Notes: generated by a model from the letters alone, not told the origin. DNA of 64,000 nucleotides from Eisenbergiella sp963559585 (GCA_963559585.1 CAUWLJ010000002.1:1-64000); one strand, 5' to 3'. Counted from the stretch's first letter, positions 26,085 through 35,956 are shown. Numbers and translations: made by a program.

Positions 26085-27137
26085 TCACTCAGCCCGGACG
26101 GCCCAGCGCATCTTGGTGGAGCGGGCCCGTGGGTTTGCCGCGCACTCCTGAGCGGAGGGGCGGATGACCTCATTGGAAATGCCGCTGTACAGCCCTTCTC
26201 TGTAAAAACGCTGGAAGGACTTTTTCACCAGCCGGTCTTCCCCGGAATGGAAGGTGAGGATGGCCGCCCTTCCCCCCGGCGCCAGGGCGTCCGGAAGCTT
26301 CTCCAGCATTTCGTAGAGCACCTCGTACTCATGGTTCACATCGATGCGAAGGGCCTGAAAGATGCGCTGACAGGATTTTTTTACCGCCTCCCTGCGCTCT
26401 GCGGCGGGCAGGCGGCTGAGCGCCTGTTCAATGACCGCCTGCAGCTCTCTGGTGGTGTCGATCCGTCCGCCCCTTTGCAGCCTTCGGCACACCGCGGCGG
26501 CGATCTCCTCCGCCCAGGGCTCATCCGCATTCTCCACAAGCATTCCCGCAAGCTCCGCCTGTTTCAGCTCCCGAAGCCGCTGGGCGGCGCTCACTCCCTG
26601 CTGGGGATTCATCCTCAGATCCAGCGGCCCGTCATATTTATAGGTAAAGCCCCGTTCCGGATTGTCGATCTGCATGGAAGAAACGCCCAGATCCGCCAGA
26701 ATGAAATCCATCCTTCCCGCCTCCTGCACCACCTGATCCAGATGGGCAAAATTCAAAAGCTTCACGGTAAGTATCCCGGGGCCGTATCCCCTTTCCTCCA
26801 GCCTGGCTCTTGTTTTGGCGGATTCGATGGGATCCACATCCAGCGCGTAGAGATGGCCCTTTCCCTGCAGGCACTCCAGCATTTTGGAGGTATGCCCGCC
26901 GTAGCCAAGCGTGGCGTCCAGCCCCTGCTGGCCCGGCTGTATCTGAAAAAAATCCAGAATCTCATCCACGCAGATAGGAATGTGCATTCCCGCCGGCGTG
27001 CTCCCTTTGCGCTTCACCTTTTCTACGGTGTCGGCGTAGCGTTCCGGCTGAAGCTCCTTGTATTTTTCCTGATAGGTGCGGGGATGGGTGCCGGAATATC
27101 TGACACGGCGTTTATGCCCGTTCTCCTTCTGTTCCAT
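26085..27137 (-). CDS. rsmH: 16S rRNA (cytosine1402-N4)-methyltransferase, RsmH-like
   Basis: A 350-residue SAM-dependent methyltransferase that N4-methylates C1402 of 16S rRNA. The SAM motif is DATLGYGGHTSKML (about 73-86), followed by LDVDP, ILADLGVSSMQID and GFTYKYDGPLDLRM, all RsmH hallmarks; ILTFHSGEDRLVK is near the C-terminus. It has an N-terminal extension of about 50 basic residues (KENGHKRRVRYSG), longer than standard RsmH. It is not in a mraZ-ftsL division cluster, so it may be the second RsmH-like paralogue known from some clostridia. Confidence 0.9.
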   Translation of the reverse strand: MEQKENGHKRRVRYSGTHPRTYQEKYKELQPERYADTVEKVKRKGSTPAGMHIPICVDEILDFFQIQPGQQGLDATLGYGGHTSKMLECLQGKGHLYALDVDPIESAKTRARLEERGYGPGILTVKLLNFAHLDQVVQEAGRMDFILADLGVSSMQIDNPERGFTYKYDGPLDLRMNPQQGVSAAQRLRELKQAELAGMLVENADEPWAEEIAAAVCRRLQRGGRIDTTRELQAVIEQALSRLPAAERREAVKKSCQRIFQALRIDVNHEYEVLYEMLEKLPDALAPGGRAAILTFHSGEDRLVKKSFQRFYREGLYSGISNEVIRPSAQECAANPRARSTKMRWAVRAE

Positions 27138-27218
27138 GGTATGGATTTTCCTTTCTTATATAAAATGTGCGCAGCGGTTCAGCCCGCGCCCCCAGGCGGC
27201 AGGCTGCTTATTGCAAAA

Positions 27219-27251
27219 CAACGGATGACACGCCTGGCGGGCCATCCGTTG
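27219..27251 (-). terminator. terminator of the CofE-like gene
   Basis: CAACGGATG pairs with CATCCGTTG, with further pairing in the loop (GCCCGCCAGGCG), and is followed on the minus strand by TTTTG. It lies 16 nt beyond the stop codon. Confidence 0.75.
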
Positions 27252-27266
27252 CTGTATTTTCATTTT

Positions 27267-28457
27267 TTAATCGGTAAAGTTGTCAAAATATCCCTGTACC
27301 AGAATCACAGGCGTTCCCTTGTCTCCTGAGCCGCTGGTCAGATCGCAGAGGGAGCCGATCAGGTCGGTCAGCCTTCTGGGGGTGGTTCCCTGGGAAGCCA
27401 TATCTCCCACCAGATTTTCCTTCTTGCCCTTGATCCGTTCGGAGATTGCATTCTTCAGCGCCTCTCCTGACAGATCCTTGAAATCATTGTCAGCCAGGTA
27501 TTTCAGCTTCACCTCGTTGGGCGTGCCCTCCAGGCCTTCCGTGTTGGCAACAGCCACGCAGGGGTCTGCCAGCTCCCAGATCTTGCCCACCGGATCCTTG
27601 AAAGCGCCGTCTCCGTATACCATCACCTCCACATGCTTTCCGGTTCTGTCCAGGATCTGCTTCTGAATATCCAGTACCAGATCGGTGCACTCTCTGGGGA
27701 AAAGCTTGATGGTATCCTCGGTAGACTTGTTGGAGCCCAGCAGGCCATACTTCACATTGTAGCCGCTTCCGTTCACGGAAGCGTTCAGGATCTCGTCCAG
27801 GCCGTACACTGCGCTTGCGCCGTTCTCTTTCAGAATTCTCTTGGTGCGCGCTCTGGAATGGATGTCGCAGGTGAGCACCTTGTCCGTATATTTCAGGATC
27901 TCCCTGGGGTTATTGGCAAAGATCACTTCCACATCCGCCCCGGATTCCCGGATCAGCTGGCTGTAGTAAGCCACATAATCCACTCCGGTGAAGGGATGGG
28001 GATTCTCGCCGAACAGCTCTCTGTAGCGCTCCAGTGTGAGCACGTCGCTGTAGGGATTCACGCCCGCCTCGTCCAGCTGATCCAGGGAAACCAGTGCATT
28101 TCCCACCTCGTCGCTGGGGTAGCTGAGCATCAGGATCACCTTTTTGGCCCCCATGGCAATGCCCCGCAGGCAGATGGCAAATCTGTTTCTGGAAAGGATG
28201 GGGAAGATCACGCCGATGGTCTCTCCTCCCAGCTTCTGTCTCACATCCTCAGCAATGGCTCCCACAGAAGCATAATTCCCCTGTGATCTTGCCACGATGG
28301 ATTCAGTCACAGAGACCACGTCCCTGTCACGAAGCTCGAAGCCCTCGCTCTCGGCAGCGCCCAGAACGCTCTCCACCACGATGTCCGCAAGGTTGTCCCC
28401 CTCACGGATGATGGGGCAGCGGATTCCTCTTGATACGGTTCCTACTCTTCTTTCCAT
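27267..28457 (-). CDS. CofE-like (F420-0:glutamate ligase family) protein
   Basis: A 396-residue protein related to the coenzyme F420-0:gamma-glutamyl ligase family, as judged from VVSVTESIVARSQGNY, GVIFPILSRNRF and LTCDIHSRARTKRIL. The C-terminal half (VMVYGDGAFKDPVGKIWELADP; EVKLKYLADND) is typical of the Firmicutes version rather than archaeal CofE. Clostridia are not known to make F420, so the true product is probably a different glutamyl-type ligation. The start at 28457 has AGAGG at 8 nt; a GTG at 28466 overlaps the ribosome site. Confidence 0.8.
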   Translation of the reverse strand: MERRVGTVSRGIRCPIIREGDNLADIVVESVLGAAESEGFELRDRDVVSVTESIVARSQGNYASVGAIAEDVRQKLGGETIGVIFPILSRNRFAICLRGIAMGAKKVILMLSYPSDEVGNALVSLDQLDEAGVNPYSDVLTLERYRELFGENPHPFTGVDYVAYYSQLIRESGADVEVIFANNPREILKYTDKVLTCDIHSRARTKRILKENGASAVYGLDEILNASVNGSGYNVKYGLLGSNKSTEDTIKLFPRECTDLVLDIQKQILDRTGKHVEVMVYGDGAFKDPVGKIWELADPCVAVANTEGLEGTPNEVKLKYLADNDFKDLSGEALKNAISERIKGKKENLVGDMASQGTTPRRLTDLIGSLCDLTSGSGDKGTPVILVQGYFDNFTD

Positions 28458-28630
28458 AAACAGCACCTCTTTGTCTTTTTATTCGTTCATCTTGGATTTC
28501 GGGCCCCTGGATTTTCGTCAGACAGCCCTGCATGAGGCCCGGCGGAATCAGGTCCACAGCCATTATAATATAAACGGGCGGGATACGGAAGCGGAAATTC
28601 TATATTTTTTTCTTTTTTAACTTCTTCCCC

Positions 28631-30448
28631 TCATTCCTTCACCTGAAAAGCAATGTAAGCATCGTCCTCAAACACCACTTCCATGTGTTCATCGATCCAT
28701 TCCCAGGGAAAATCCTGAGTATTCCTTTCAAAGGGCCAGATCAGCCCTTCCCCGGCAGGCCCGGTCTGGAGCTTGTCCATCAGGACGTAATCGGGCCGGC
28801 TTACATCCTCCGTCAGCTTTTTGCCCCGGCACTTTTCAATGTGAAAATAAAGGTTCAGCCTGGCATAAACGTCGCCCACCATGACGGTGTCCACTGCCGT
28901 CTCATCTAACTGCCGCAGGGCGGCATAGATGTGATCGTCTCTGCTGTCATATCCTGCGCGGCAGGAGGGAAGGCTCCACAGGAGAATGGGCAGGCAGAGG
29001 GCCGAAAACACGGAGAGGAAGGCCATCCCTGCCGGCCCCGGTCTGCGTGGCTTCTTTTGCAGCCCTCCGGCCATAAAGCCTCCCTGTGCACAAGCCATTC
29101 CGGCTGCCGCTTCCTTCCCCGAATCCTGGTATGCTGCCGCCCTCTTTACAGCGTACCTTACTGCGTCCGCAGCTGCTTTTACCGCCAGCACAAAAAGCAT
29201 GGCCAGCACGCTTCCCATATAGGTGAAAACCCGCAGGTAGGGGAACACGCACTGGACGGACAGCACCACCGGAACCATCAGTACAAATATGAGGCAGGTA
29301 AGGCTGAGGAAGGCAGTGCTTTTGTTCTTTTTTTTCAGAGAATGCCACAGCAGCCCGGCCACGGCGGCAAACGCCAGGGGAATCAGGATGGGCAGGAAAC
29401 GGAAGCCTCCCGGCCAGACCTGGTTCATCAGCCTGCCCAGATAACCGGCAAAGCCCTCCATAAAGAACTGCCGGTCTACGCTTTGAATATTGGGATCCGC
29501 CAGCATGGCGGTCATTCCCCGCAGGAAAGCATCCACGGGGCTTGCCAGGAGCATTTGAAAATGGCTCATCCCGTAATAGCTGCTGGCCGCATCCTTCACC
29601 AGGTAGTTGGAGCCGGTGGACAGCCAGATCACGGAGTAAAGAGCAAACGCTGCCGCAGCGGCGCAGGCGGACGCCCCGATCAGACGAAACAGCCGTGCAA
29701 ATTGTTTGTGCCAGAGAAGAAAGAGCCCTCCGGCCAGGCAGATGGACAGCACCCAGTACAGGTTGCTGGGAATGGTGTACAGCCCTGCGGTGAGGCAGAA
29801 GGCGAAACCGGCATACAGCCGGAAGCGGGGATGCTGCCAGAAATGCTTCCGCGTTCTGTTCTCCTTCTCCCTGCCGGCCGCGTCAGAAGTCTTTTTCCGC
29901 ACCGCCTCACCGTCCTTCTCTCCCCGCTGTCTGTCTTTCTCTCCCCGCTGTCCCATTTCCTCCGGGACGCAGATCCCATGAAGCAGGTTCAGCGCCGCCA
30001 GCAGGAAGAAGCCGGAGAGGGCATAGCCCCTGCCCTGGGCCGCCTGCTGGGTTATATTATACATGGAAGCAAACAGCCCGCAGCCTGCGGCCGCGGCCCT
30101 TGGGGAAACGCTTTTTTTCAGGAGCCGGTACAAAAGCGCCAGGCTTCCCATGGAAGCCAGAAAGGACACACCGCGCAGGCCCAGCCAGGGATTTCCCAGC
30201 TTGTTCACCAAAGCCGATAATGCGGAGAAAAAGACATGATTATTGGGAAGGGGCCAGTGGATCATGGAATAGATCACGCCCCTGTCTATGAAGGTCTGGT
30301 AGGTGTAAAGCTCGTCGTACCAGGGCGGGATATAAAAGAGCCTCCACAGGTAATATACGGCTGAACTTATGAAAAGAAGGAAAAAGAGCCGGTTGCCGCG
30401 AAACCACAAAAGGAAGGCAGACGTATATTCTTGAAAACGTTTTTGCAT
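28631..30448 (-). CDS. GT39/ArnT-like membrane glycosyltransferase
   Basis: A 605-residue integral membrane protein of the PMT/ArnT (GT-C) superfamily, which transfers sugars from polyprenyl-phosphate carriers on the outer face of the membrane. After the first membrane helix it shows PPWYDELYTYQTF, with the acidic pair expected for catalysis in the first external loop, then WPLPNNHVFFSAL. About ten further hydrophobic segments follow and a C-terminal soluble part (about 500-605). A charged cytoplasmic loop (GEKDRQRGEKDGEAVRKK, near 175) contains short repeats. Acceptor and sugar are unknown; cell wall polymer or glycoprotein decoration is plausible. Confidence 0.85.
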   Translation of the reverse strand: MQKRFQEYTSAFLLWFRGNRLFFLLFISSAVYYLWRLFYIPPWYDELYTYQTFIDRGVIYSMIHWPLPNNHVFFSALSALVNKLGNPWLGLRGVSFLASMGSLALLYRLLKKSVSPRAAAAGCGLFASMYNITQQAAQGRGYALSGFFLLAALNLLHGICVPEEMGQRGEKDRQRGEKDGEAVRKKTSDAAGREKENRTRKHFWQHPRFRLYAGFAFCLTAGLYTIPSNLYWVLSICLAGGLFLLWHKQFARLFRLIGASACAAAAAFALYSVIWLSTGSNYLVKDAASSYYGMSHFQMLLASPVDAFLRGMTAMLADPNIQSVDRQFFMEGFAGYLGRLMNQVWPGGFRFLPILIPLAFAAVAGLLWHSLKKKNKSTAFLSLTCLIFVLMVPVVLSVQCVFPYLRVFTYMGSVLAMLFVLAVKAAADAVRYAVKRAAAYQDSGKEAAAGMACAQGGFMAGGLQKKPRRPGPAGMAFLSVFSALCLPILLWSLPSCRAGYDSRDDHIYAALRQLDETAVDTVMVGDVYARLNLYFHIEKCRGKKLTEDVSRPDYVLMDKLQTGPAGEGLIWPFERNTQDFPWEWIDEHMEVVFEDDAYIAFQVKE

Positions 30449-30481
30449 AAAGAATCTCCTGTTTCTCTTTTCATTCCAAAA

Positions 30482-30518
30482 AGGATCCTTCTCTTTCCCA
30501 AACGGAAAGGAGGATCCT
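30482..30518 (-). terminator. terminator between the SIS gene and the glycosyltransferase
   Basis: AGGATCCTCCTTTCC and AAGAGAAGGATCCT pair on the minus strand and are followed by TTTTTGG. It should end the long glycan operon before the glycosyltransferase gene. Confidence 0.75.
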
Positions 30519-30588
30519 CTTCAGTATAAGAGAGGGGAAATGGATTGTCAATCTTATCGCCTCATCCCAAATATACGTTCTCCTCTGG

Positions 30589-30733
30589 TGTTACTGCTCA
30601 CTGCCAAGCCAGTAAGCAGTAACATTCGCGGGCCTATTGAAAGTTTTGCTTCGCAAAAAGAGGCCCGTTCATCCCTGAATCACATTCTTACGCCTCAAAC
30701 GGTGAGCGTATGAGGCAGCCTTGAACAGCAACT
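30589..30733 (+). repeat. repeat family A, full copy 2
   Basis: Read on the plus strand: helix 1 GTTACTGCTCACTG with CAGTAAGCAGTAAC, helix 2 CGGGCCT with AGGCCCG enclosing TTTTGC-TTC-GCAAAA, helix 3 GCCTCA with TGAGGC, and TTGAACAGCAA at the end. It lies in the 312-nt gap after the SIS gene, opposite to that gene's direction. No gene is present in the gap. Confidence 0.88.
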
Positions 30734-30760
30734 TCCTTGCTTTCTTTATTCCTTCCCTTC

Positions 30761-31384
30761 TTACGCTGTCCGTTCCGGAAAAAAATGCTCCTCCAGCATA
30801 GCACAGAGCGCATGATAAATCGGAAGGTGAAGCTCCTGTATATCAGCCGTCTCCTCTGCCGGAGCGATCAGACTGACGTCGCTCAAATCCCTCAGCCGGC
30901 CGCCGTCCCGGCCTGTCATCGCGATCACCTTCATTCCAGCCGCTTTTCCCACCCTGGCAGCATTACAGACGTTGACAGAGTTTCCCGAAGTACTCAGACA
31001 GATCAGCGCATCGCCCTCCTTTCCATATCCGTAAACCTGCTGTGCGAACACCATTTCCGGATCTACATCATTGGCAAACGCACTGGAAAGGGCAGAATGA
31101 CCGGTAAGCGCAATGGCAGGCAGGGCGCCCTGCAGCTTTTCACCCAGGCTTCCCACTCTTTTCAATGTTTCCTTTTCCAAAGGCCTTGTTTTATAAAAGC
31201 CCTTCATCAGCTCTCCCACGATATGGTCCGAGTCAGCCGCGCTGCCCCCGTTTCCGCATACCAGAAGCTTCCCCCCATTTTCATAGCAGGTTTCCAAAAG
31301 CTCATACGCCTCCGCGATCTCTGAACGGATCCCTGTCAGAGAAGGATAACGCAGAAACAGCCTTTCAAAATATTTTTCTTTCAT
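30761..31384 (-). CDS. SIS-domain isomerase, GmhA/sedoheptulose-7-phosphate isomerase-like
   Basis: A 207-residue sugar-phosphate isomerase-type protein with a single SIS domain. GNGGSAADSDHIVGEL (about 47-62) and CLSTSGNSVNV (about 120) are the phosphosugar-binding loops; ADIQELHLPIYHALCAMLEEHF matches the C-terminal helix of GmhA-like proteins (quoted as two adjoining segments). The family interconverts sedoheptulose 7-phosphate and a heptose 7-phosphate, or senses phosphosugars. The start at 31384 has GGAGG 5 nt upstream. It is the last gene of the operon that also encodes a sedoheptulokinase-like kinase, which supports a heptulose phosphate substrate. Confidence 0.82.
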   Translation of the reverse strand: MKEKYFERLFLRYPSLTGIRSEIAEAYELLETCYENGGKLLVCGNGGSAADSDHIVGELMKGFYKTRPLEKETLKRVGSLGEKLQGALPAIALTGHSALSSAFANDVDPEMVFAQQVYGYGKEGDALICLSTSGNSVNVCNAARVGKAAGMKVIAMTGRDGGRLRDLSDVSLIAPAEETADIQELHLPIYHALCAMLEEHFFPERTA

Positions 31385-31413
31385 CGTTTCCTCCATACAA
31401 ATGACCTGTTCTT

Positions 31414-33843
31414 TCAATTTTGCCTGCACTCCTCCAGCATATTGGTCTCCGTAAGCGTTCCGTCTCTTTTCACTCGTACCGTTTTGATTTCAAACGGAGA
31501 AAACAGCAGTTCTTCATCCAGAGCCAGAGCGCGAAGCTCCAGACGGTCTTTTGTATTTTTCCCGGCAGTCTCGTAAAAGCGCAGAATCAGATCCCCGCTT
31601 CCGTCCTCTGCCTCCTTTACCACCGTACAGCATACGTTTTTCTCCCGGTTCTTCAGGAAGGAAGCCTTCTGTTGAAGTTCCCCTGCGTGGAATGTCTCAA
31701 ACAGGGAGATCGGGTTCTGATTCAGCGTCTTGGACAGGCGCACCGTGCCGGCCTCCTCCCAGCTTCCATCATGAGGATAGAGTACCCAGGTAAAATTCTG
31801 GATTCCCTGATCCAGATAGGTATATTCCAGGCCTTCATCCGGCACATACGGCTCATGGTTGGCATAAACCGGGCTTCTGAGGACGGTAAAGGCCGCTGTC
31901 TTTCCCGCCACGCTTCCCGATGCTTTTCCATCGTTCAAAATGGACAAACCGTTTATATGCGTTTCCATACCGGGATTGGTGCCTTCCAGGTCAATAAAAT
32001 TCTGCATGGGATATTCTTCCCCGTCCGGTTCTCTTTCTGCGGATCCATAGGGAATTTCCCAGCTGGCTCTCAGGTAATTCATGTTCATAGGGAACTGGAA
32101 TTTAAGCATTTTAAACTGCTCACGCCAGTCCACCATGGTTTTTACCACAATAAAATCCAGTTCCTGATAGATGGAATAATCCTGCACAATACGTGAAGCG
32201 CCATAGGTACTCGTCACCCGGAACACACTTTTCACCGGCCCCTGCTCTGCCAAGCTTACCTTACCTGTAAATTCTCCCGCCCTTTTGTCAAAAATCCTCA
32301 CTCCATGGGACCAGGTATCGCTTTTGTCCTCCATCACAACGGGAACTGCCGCCGGGCCGCTGAAGTACTCCGTTCCATCGTTCTTTTTTCTGAGGGAGGA
32401 AATATAGCCCGTCCTTTCGTCGAAGCGAATGGAAAACCACTTATTTTCTGCCCCGCTTTGATCTGCTTTCACATCCGCAAATCTGCGTCCATCCTCCCTC
32501 ACTGCAAACCGGAACGTTCTCCACCCAAGGGACGGCAGCTTGGCTACGAACACCATACGGCATCTGCCGTTGCTGGCCGCCTCTGACTGTACATACTGGA
32601 AGGGAACCTGTTCTCCCGCCTCATCCAGAAGCACCGTACCTTCCTCCGGCTTCCAGCTTTCCACCGCCACCTCAAAGGCTGTCTCAAAAGCATTTGGATT
32701 GAACACCACCAAAGGCTTCGTCCCTTCCTCAAATGGTATGTCTATCTTCCAGGAAAGCGTCTGAAGCGAGCTGTTCAGCACCTTCGCGGCTCCGGAAAGT
32801 GCGGCTCCATACTGCTCCTGTGCATCCTGATATGCCGATTCCAGACAGGTTCCGGCAAGAATATCATGAAACTGATTGAACAAAACCTCCTTCCAGCCTT
32901 CCGTCAGTCTTTCTCCCGGATACCGTTTTCCCACAGTCAGATCCGACACTACCGCATATTTTTCTGCCATTTCCAGACGGTTCTCCGCCATTCTGTTCCA
33001 TCTTTTTATCCCGGAATGAGCGCTGTAGCAGCCGCTTGCATGGTGCAGCAGCTCTCCTGTCACTGTCGGAAGCGGCTTTGCCTCCTTCCGTGTTTCGGCA
33101 AAGAAATCAGCAGGTGACGAAAAAATCAGCTTAGGCAGCTCCTCCTTCTGCTTCATCTGCCGGATACTTTCAATATTTTTTCTGGTGGGCCCTCCTCCAT
33201 GGTTGCCAACCCCATAAAAGCACAGTGCCCTTCCGTTTTGATCCTTGATTTCCCCCGCGCATCTTCTCACATGTTCTTCAATCCCTTCCGGCCAGGTGCA
33301 GTATTCAAACGGAATACGCGCTGCCGTCACCTCGCTTCCATCCAGGCTTTTCCACAGGAAGGTTTCTCCGGGAAGCCCTTTTTCGTGCCGTCCCGGCCTC
33401 ATAAATACATAGGAGTCCATCCCGCTCTTTTTCAGAATCTGGGGCAGCATACCGTTATGTCCAAAGCTGTCCACATTATAGCCGCAGGCCGATTTAACCC
33501 CCAGCTTTTCCTGAAAATATCTCTGCCCGTACAAGCCCTGCCGCACAAAGGATTCCCCTGAAGGCGTGTTACAGTCGGGCTGAATCCACCAGCCGCCCAC
33601 AATCACCCAGCGTCCTTCCTTTACCCGTTCCCGTATTTCCTCAAACATTTGAGGATCGTTTTCTTCCACCCATTCATAAAAGGAGGCAGAATTTCCCGTA
33701 AAAATGAAATCGTCATACTCCTTCATTCTGTCAAGCGCCGACCGGAAGGTAGCCTTTATCTCCGCAAATCCCTCCTGCCACCTCCACATCCAGACCGGAT
33801 CAATATGGGCGTTTCCAATCATATACAGCTTTTTCTCTTTCAT
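31414..33843 (-). CDS. GH38 alpha-mannosidase
   Basis: An 809-residue Zn-dependent retaining alpha-mannosidase, cytoplasmic (no signal peptide). The N-terminal metal-binding motif is NAHIDPVW (H13, D15), the nucleophile is D125 in NVDSFGHN, and NQFHDILAGT (about 320) supplies the second metal His and Asp. The C-terminal beta domains follow from about 500. The length is typical of the shorter bacterial GH38 type. It overlaps neither neighbour but sits 22 nt from the FAD oxidoreductase gene and 29 nt from the SIS gene, within the same operon. Substrate probably alpha-mannosides from N-glycans or mannans. Confidence 0.94.
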   Translation of the reverse strand: MKEKKLYMIGNAHIDPVWMWRWQEGFAEIKATFRSALDRMKEYDDFIFTGNSASFYEWVEENDPQMFEEIRERVKEGRWVIVGGWWIQPDCNTPSGESFVRQGLYGQRYFQEKLGVKSACGYNVDSFGHNGMLPQILKKSGMDSYVFMRPGRHEKGLPGETFLWKSLDGSEVTAARIPFEYCTWPEGIEEHVRRCAGEIKDQNGRALCFYGVGNHGGGPTRKNIESIRQMKQKEELPKLIFSSPADFFAETRKEAKPLPTVTGELLHHASGCYSAHSGIKRWNRMAENRLEMAEKYAVVSDLTVGKRYPGERLTEGWKEVLFNQFHDILAGTCLESAYQDAQEQYGAALSGAAKVLNSSLQTLSWKIDIPFEEGTKPLVVFNPNAFETAFEVAVESWKPEEGTVLLDEAGEQVPFQYVQSEAASNGRCRMVFVAKLPSLGWRTFRFAVREDGRRFADVKADQSGAENKWFSIRFDERTGYISSLRKKNDGTEYFSGPAAVPVVMEDKSDTWSHGVRIFDKRAGEFTGKVSLAEQGPVKSVFRVTSTYGASRIVQDYSIYQELDFIVVKTMVDWREQFKMLKFQFPMNMNYLRASWEIPYGSAEREPDGEEYPMQNFIDLEGTNPGMETHINGLSILNDGKASGSVAGKTAAFTVLRSPVYANHEPYVPDEGLEYTYLDQGIQNFTWVLYPHDGSWEEAGTVRLSKTLNQNPISLFETFHAGELQQKASFLKNREKNVCCTVVKEAEDGSGDLILRFYETAGKNTKDRLELRALALDEELLFSPFEIKTVRVKRDGTLTETNMLEECRQN

Positions 33844-33865
33844 ACGAACAACCTCTCTTTCTCTC

Positions 33866-35956
33866 CTACCATCGTTTCTCCTTTGTTATTCTGACAGGAA
33901 GCCTCTCCCTCCTATCCAGCCACCTCTGCCACGCTTCTCTTCCGTAAAGCGTCTCACCGCTTTCTTCTCCGCCTGCAAGCTCTGCTAAGGCCAATCCGGC
34001 AGACACCGCCAGGCTGCGGCTGTCCGCATCCAGAAGGCGGATCAGATCCTCATACCCTTCCCGCTCTCCCAGGCAGGCCTGCGCCCTGCTCAGAATGAAC
34101 CAAAGAATCTGGAATCTTTCCGTCATAAGGTCAGCCCCGCCCCCCTTTTTCACAGCCTCTTTCAGCTCAGGAAAAAGCTTCAGGCGTGAAAGAAGCGGAG
34201 CAAATTCTTTTCTTCCCGTATGCTCCGCCGCATAAGCGAAACACTCAACATAATGATAAATTCCCTTTGAAATGGCTTCATAATCCCGCTTTCCCCGCTC
34301 CAGAAGCTCCAGAACGCGTTCATAAGGTTTCATAGACAACGCAGACCCTGACAGAGAGAGCAGATTAAGGTCATATACCGCCTCTGGCATAACCCCATGA
34401 TCCGGAAGGAGCTGTGCACACATAACAGAGCCCTTCCTGCCGGGAAGTTCTTCTCCTGACAACGTTTTCTCCAATTCCTGTTCCATCCGCTCCGCCGCAT
34501 CCCCACAGCCATGCCACAGCAGCAGCCTGTAAAGCATCCGCTTTATCTCCTTGTCCTTCTCCACCTCCAGGCGTCTGCGGATCTGTATTTCCACCTTCTC
34601 CCTTTCCGCTGTAACCAGGGCAAGAATCGAACTTAGCTTCTGTTCCTCATAAGAAAACGGCACATCTACCCAGGAGGTACGTTCTTCCTTTTTCAGCTTC
34701 CAGACATAGCTCCCCCGGTCGGCCGCGCAGGTATCGGCAAGCTGCAGATCATCTCCGGTTCTCTCACTGATCCACCTCTGATACTCCCCGGGCTCCAGCT
34801 CATCCACATCACAGCCGCGTTTCACTGCCTCTGCCGCCAACATTCCCAACACAGCCCCCTGGTGCATCAGATCAGGCTGCATACGAATGCTGGGAAATGC
34901 GTTATGAGTAGCAGAAACAGCTTTTCCTGCGACGTACAGCCCCCGGATCCTTCTTCTCTCCCGATCCACAGGAAGCAGAGCAGAAAGAGGGATCTGTATA
35001 CGCATCTGGGGAACCAGCCATCCACAGTAAACCATGTCCGCATCCAGCTTACCCTTGGGATCATAGTTGGAATAGCAGGTATACAGCCCGTCTCTATAGC
35101 ACCGAAAGGTACACAGATCTCTCAGGTCGATCCGCTTCTTCCCCCGTATATGTCTGCTCTCCCTGCTGCACACCAGCATACCGTGGTCAAACAGCTTTCC
35201 TCCTCTTTGTCTGCCCACGCGGATAAACCGGCTTGTATCCCATGGATCGCTTTCCAGATACATGGAGGAAAAATTGTTCTGGTAAGAATCGATCCCGGTA
35301 TACTGGGCCAGGGAGCCCCAGTACGTGATACAATCCCTGTCCGAACCATATTCAGCCTCTGCGCCCGCAAACACCGCCAGATCTCCGTCTCCGGTGGCAT
35401 CAATGATCTGCCTTGCATAGACGATCAGATTTCCTCCGTCTCCTGTACTGACGGTACCGATCACCCGTCCTTTTTCCTTCAGCGTCCCGTAAACAGTCTG
35501 GTCAAAGCAGATGTTCACCCCTGCCTGCAGACAAAGCCGCAGCAGCACATGCCCTTTCAGAGCCGGATGGAAGCTGTCGCAGTCTCCCCAGATCCCTTTT
35601 TCTGCCGGTACTGCGCACCGCGCGCTTTCCCTTTGAACCTCCTTGTCTATCTCCTGTACATCCCGGAAACGGTTTCCAAACCAATAAGCGCTGACTCCGC
35701 CCGCCACCGATGTGCCGCCCAGTTCCCTCTGGCCCTCCAGAAGAACGGTTTCCGCCCCCGTCCGCGCCGCATATAGAGCCGCCATTGCACCGGCCGTCCC
35801 GCCTCCGGCAACGAGCACATCACAGCGGCATACTTTTCCTTTCACGCTTCCGTTCCAGACCACGGTATCTCGTCCCAGCCACTGCTCCATACCGGATCCG
35901 CTGCTGATTTCTTGACAGCCAAGTTCCGTATCTGCTCCAAACAGCTCCGTTAACAT
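33866..35956 (-). CDS. FAD-dependent oxidoreductase with helical-repeat C-terminus
   Basis: A 696-residue flavoprotein. The FAD Rossmann motif is VLVAGGGTAGAMAALYAAR (about 46-64) followed by VLLEGQRELGG; IDATGDGDLAVFAGAE and GLYVAGKAVSATHN (about 335) with a distal HQG are typical of the PF12831 FAD_oxidored family. From about 440 the sequence turns helical and repetitive, like HEAT-type repeats (LYRLLLWHGCGDAAER; ALAELAGGEESGE). The start carries CAGGGGCGG just before ATG; a later Met at 35890 is possible. Such enzymes in glycan operons are thought to oxidise sugars, which is inference. It is paired with a small unknown protein upstream. Confidence 0.85.
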   Translation of the reverse strand: MLTELFGADTELGCQEISSGSGMEQWLGRDTVVWNGSVKGKVCRCDVLVAGGGTAGAMAALYAARTGAETVLLEGQRELGGTSVAGGVSAYWFGNRFRDVQEIDKEVQRESARCAVPAEKGIWGDCDSFHPALKGHVLLRLCLQAGVNICFDQTVYGTLKEKGRVIGTVSTGDGGNLIVYARQIIDATGDGDLAVFAGAEAEYGSDRDCITYWGSLAQYTGIDSYQNNFSSMYLESDPWDTSRFIRVGRQRGGKLFDHGMLVCSRESRHIRGKKRIDLRDLCTFRCYRDGLYTCYSNYDPKGKLDADMVYCGWLVPQMRIQIPLSALLPVDRERRRIRGLYVAGKAVSATHNAFPSIRMQPDLMHQGAVLGMLAAEAVKRGCDVDELEPGEYQRWISERTGDDLQLADTCAADRGSYVWKLKKEERTSWVDVPFSYEEQKLSSILALVTAEREKVEIQIRRRLEVEKDKEIKRMLYRLLLWHGCGDAAERMEQELEKTLSGEELPGRKGSVMCAQLLPDHGVMPEAVYDLNLLSLSGSALSMKPYERVLELLERGKRDYEAISKGIYHYVECFAYAAEHTGRKEFAPLLSRLKLFPELKEAVKKGGGADLMTERFQILWFILSRAQACLGEREGYEDLIRLLDADSRSLAVSAGLALAELAGGEESGETLYGREAWQRWLDRRERLPVRITKEKRW

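Noticed and set aside
27138..28457. A division-cluster (dcw) origin for rsmH
   Set aside because: No mraZ, ftsL, murE or other dcw gene is next to it.
28466..28630. A riboswitch in the CofE-like gene leader
   Set aside because: GC-rich short inverted repeats are present, but nothing matches a known aptamer and no terminator/antiterminator pair was found.
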